A stretch of DNA of 7,742 bases from positions 1 through 7,742 of the forward strand of contig CANGZO010000107.1 in NCBI GenBank assembly GCA_947458305.1, given 5' to 3'. How positions within the stretch are numbered: the first letter of the stretch is position 1; each line of letters starts with the position of its first letter. Shown in pieces: positions 5,798-7,742 of this stretch. The notes under the pieces are model-generated. The model searched no databases. It worked only from the letters and a program-made list of their open reading frames with translations, and had not been told where the DNA came from. Source of the stretch: Comamonadaceae bacterium (GTDB taxonomy: Bacteria; Pseudomonadota; Gammaproteobacteria; Burkholderiales; Burkholderiaceae_C). A program made the position numbers and the translations under genes.

Positions 5798-6709
5798 TTA
5801 TGGGGGGCTGAGCCATTGCACGGCCAGCTCGGTCAGCAAGGTCAAGGCCGCTTGTTGCGTCAAGGTGCTGGGGCGTTGTGCGCTGATGGCGGTGGTCAAC
5901 TGGATGTGCAAGGCCGGTTGCTTCAAGGGGCGAACTGAAAACGCCGAAGGCCGCACCGAGCGCATGACCGCGTTGCGCGGCAAGATGGCGCAGCCCGCGC
6001 CGTCGGCCACCAGGTCGAGGATGGCGCTGACACCGTCGATCTCCAACGCAATGGTGGGGCGTGAGCCGATGGCCGCCATTTCTGATTCGACATGCATGCG
6101 GATCGCGTTGGGACGGGTGGGGATGACCAAAGGCAGGGCGGCGACTTCTTTGAGGCTGATGGCGGGCGGTGGCGGGTCTTCTTGCAGGCCCGGGGGTCGC
6201 GCTTGCACCAGCAGCAATTCTTCTTGCACCAGCGGGGTGTGCTCAATGCCTGGCATGGGACTGGGGTTGTAGAGCACGGCGATGTCCAGGCGGCCGTTTT
6301 GCAGGTTTTCCTGCATGGCACTCGACAGGCCTTCGCTGATGGACAACTGGGCCTCGGGCATCTTGGCGCGAAAAGCCCGGGTGAGTGGCACCGTCAGCAC
6401 CCGCGCCACGCTGGGCGGCAGGCCCAAAGCCACGCGGCCCGTCAGGCCCGTGCGCACCCGGCCCAGCTCTTCTCGAGCCCGCTCCACCTGGTGCAAGATG
6501 CCCCGGCCGTGCTCCAGCAAAAGCAGCCCGGCCTGGGTGGGGGTGGCGCCGCGCCCATTGCGCACCAGCAGGTTTTGCCGCAACTCGACTTCGAGCAGGC
6601 GCACCTGGCGGCTGAGCGCGGGCTGGGCGATGTTCAGGGCCTGAGCCGCCCGGGTGAAGCTGCCCAGTTCTGCCACGCGCACAAAGTATTCGAGCTGTTT
6701 GAGGTCCAT
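5798..6709 (-). CDS. LysR-type transcriptional regulator, 303 aa, divergent from ligJ
   Basis: A LysR-family regulator. The N-terminal helix-turn-helix lies at about residues 18-37 (F-T-R-A-A-Q-A-L, then Q-P-A-L-S-R-Q-V), starting from the canonical M-D-L-K-Q-L-E-Y-F. The effector-binding domain fills about 90-300 and looks complete, with G-R-L-D-I-A-V-L at 139-146 and G-A-G-C-A-I-L-P at 237-244. The second part resembles Nac/Cbl- and LigR-like members. Only a weak ribosome site precedes the start. The gene is transcribed away from ligJ across a 158-bp region holding a 19-bp palindrome, the usual LysR arrangement, so it probably activates ligJ and the following pathway genes in response to an intermediate, as LigR does in Sphingobium. 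It converges on the AEC permease gene with a 38-bp gap in which I see no clear terminator. The target assignment is inference. Confidence 0.85.
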   Translation of the reverse strand: MDLKQLEYFVRVAELGSFTRAAQALNIAQPALSRQVRLLEVELRQNLLVRNGRGATPTQAGLLLLEHGRGILHQVERAREELGRVRTGLTGRVALGLPPSVARVLTVPLTRAFRAKMPEAQLSISEGLSSAMQENLQNGRLDIAVLYNPSPMPGIEHTPLVQEELLLVQARPPGLQEDPPPPAISLKEVAALPLVIPTRPNAIRMHVESEMAAIGSRPTIALEIDGVSAILDLVADGAGCAILPRNAVMRSVRPSAFSVRPLKQPALHIQLTTAISAQRPSTLTQQAALTLLTELAVQWLSPP

Positions 6710-6751
6710 GAGGATCTGGGGAGGGGGGCTTTCGGTTGGGCTGATTTTGTC

Positions 6752-6770
6752 ATACCCAAGTCTTGGTTAT
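6752..6770. promoter_or_regulatory. Near-perfect palindrome, probable LysR binding site
   Basis: ATACCCAAGTCTTGGTTAT reads ATA-n-CCAAG-n-CTTGG-n-TAT: eight perfect base pairs each side except for one mismatched pair, around a single central base. It sits 42 bp from the lysR start codon and 97 bp from the ligJ start codon, in the divergent intergenic region 6710-6867. It does not fit the simple T-N11-A box exactly, but placement and symmetry fit the main recognition site of a LysR regulator. No convincing -35/-10 pair was found for either gene. Confidence 0.6.
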
Positions 6771-6867
6771 GCCTATTTGTTCTAGCTGGTAGATGTGCCG
6801 GGGGCTGGGCGTTGGCGGGGTGAGCCTGCACAATCTGCACCAACCCTTTGCCCCATCAGGACTGCCC

Positions 6868-7742
6868 ATGAGCCAAAAGACCCCCTTGATCATCGACGTG
6901 CACGGCCACTACACCACCGCCCCCAAGGCGCTGGAAGAGTGGCGCAACAAGCAAATTGCGGGCATCAAAGATCCTGCGTCCATGCCCAAAGTCTCGGAGC
7001 TGAAAATCAGCGACGACGAACTGCGCGAGAGCATCGAGACCAACCAGCTGGCCAAGATGAAAGAGCGCGGCTCGGACATCACCATCTTCAGCCCCCGCGC
7101 CAGCTTCATGGCGCACCACATTGGCGACTTCAATGTGTCGTCCACCTGGGCCGCGATTTGCAACGAGCTGTGCTACCGCGTGAGTCAACTCTTCCCCGAC
7201 CACTTCGTGCCTGCGGCCATGCTGCCCCAGTCGCCCGGTGTGGACCCGGCCACTTGCATCCCTGAATTGGTCAAGTGCGTCGAGCAATACGGCAACGTCG
7301 GCATCAACCTCAACCCCGATCCCTCGGGCGGCCACTGGACATCGCCACCCTTGTCTGACAAGGCCTGGTACCCGATTTACGAAAAGATGGTCGAGTACGA
7401 CATCCCCGCCATGATCCATGTGAGCACCAGCTGCAACAGCTGCTTTCACACCACCGGCGCGCACTACCTGAATGCCGACACCACCGCCTTCATGCAGTGC
7501 CTGACTTCAGACTTGTTCAAAGATTTCCCGACCTTGAAGTTCTTGATCCCGCACGGCGGCGGCGCGGTGCCTTACCACTGGGGCCGTTTCCGTGGCTTGG
7601 CGCAAGAACTCAAAAAGCCTTTGCTGACCGAGCACTTGCTCAACAACATCTTCTTTGACACCTGCGTGTACCACCAGCCGGGCATCGACCTGCTGACCAA
7701 GGTCATCCCGGTCAAGAACATCTTGTTTGCGTCCGAGATGAT
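6868..7742 (+). CDS. ligJ: 4-Oxalomesaconate hydratase LigJ, 5' part (291 codons), runs off window
   Basis: A cytoplasmic amidohydrolase-superfamily enzyme of the protocatechuate 4,5-cleavage pathway. It adds water to 4-oxalomesaconate to give 4-carboxy-4-hydroxy-2-oxoadipate, which an aldolase then splits to pyruvate and oxaloacetate. The frame is open from the ATG at 6868 (AGGA at 6858-6861, six bases upstream) to the window edge without a stop. Metal-site residues are visible: H12-G-H14 after the first strand, H184 in M-I-H-V-S, H229 in I-P-H-G-G-G, and E290 in F-A-S-E-M, where ACMSD-type relatives carry aspartate. The glutamate and overall sequence favour LigJ over decarboxylases such as ACMSD. 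Family length is about 340, so roughly 50 residues are missing beyond the edge. Further 4,5-cleavage genes (aldolase, hydrolase, dioxygenase, dehydrogenase) would be expected downstream. The adjacent vanA supplies protocatechuate to this pathway. Confidence 0.88.
   Translation, partial: MSQKTPLIIDVHGHYTTAPKALEEWRNKQIAGIKDPASMPKVSELKISDDELRESIETNQLAKMKERGSDITIFSPRASFMAHHIGDFNVSSTWAAICNELCYRVSQLFPDHFVPAAMLPQSPGVDPATCIPELVKCVEQYGNVGINLNPDPSGGHWTSPPLSDKAWYPIYEKMVEYDIPAMIHVSTSCNSCFHTTGAHYLNADTTAFMQCLTSDLFKDFPTLKFLIPHGGGAVPYHWGRFRGLAQELKKPLLTEHLLNNIFFDTCVYHQPGIDLLTKVIPVKNILFASEM

Noticed and set aside
6092..6823. 243-codon plus-strand frame opposite lysR, running into the intergenic region
   Set aside because: Antisense to a clear LysR gene and ending across its palindrome; no motif or ribosome site.
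6835..6840. CTGCAC direct repeat (6826-6831 and 6835-6840) and a CACAAT -10-like element before ligJ
   Set aside because: Too short, and no matching -35 element at 16-18 bp spacing.
6856..7464. 202-codon minus-strand frame opposite ligJ
   Set aside because: ligJ is supported by its metal ligands and ribosome site; the antisense frame is compositional.

Overview
The window reads as part of a chromosome from a betaproteobacterium, most likely Comamonadaceae (Limnohabitans, Polaromonas or Comamonas type). This rests on moderately high GC, tightly packed genes, a DUF4148 repeat protein of a kind common in Burkholderiales, and protocatechuate 4,5-cleavage genes. The genus is a guess from general resemblance; no search was run.

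Layout, left to right. (1) 121-600, plus strand: a small exported DUF4148 protein built from three 45-residue repeats. (2) 633-2389, minus strand: a two-gene unit with an unknown 126-aa protein overlapping by ATGA a long-chain ChrA-type chromate transporter. (3) 2390-2637: a divergent regulatory region with a hairpin, three 11-bp tandem repeats and two VanR-operator-like palindromes 63 bp apart. (4) 2638-5759, plus strand: a compact catabolic operon of a GntR/FCD regulator (VanR-like), vanillate O-demethylase oxygenase (VanA), a stand-alone 2Fe-2S ferredoxin that matches only the C-terminal domain of VanB, and an AEC-family permease. (5) 5798-6709, minus strand: a LysR-type regulator, divergent from (6) 6868 to the window edge: LigJ, 4-oxalomesaconate hydratase of the protocatechuate 4,5-cleavage pathway, cut off before its stop codon. 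A near-perfect 19-bp palindrome lies between the last two.

Together, parts 4-6 suggest use of lignin-derived methoxylated aromatic acids. The AEC permease may import the acid, VanA plus the ferredoxin demethylates vanillate to protocatechuate and formaldehyde, and LigJ acts later in the meta-cleavage route to pyruvate and oxaloacetate. VanR would sense vanillate and the LysR protein a 4,5-cleavage intermediate. The chromate transporter and the DUF4148 gene look unrelated to this.

I see no mobile element, CRISPR array, rRNA or tRNA, and no obviously new system. The most unusual points are the VanB reduced to its ferredoxin domain with no reductase in view, the use of an AEC permease in a vanillate operon, and the structured region upstream of vanR.
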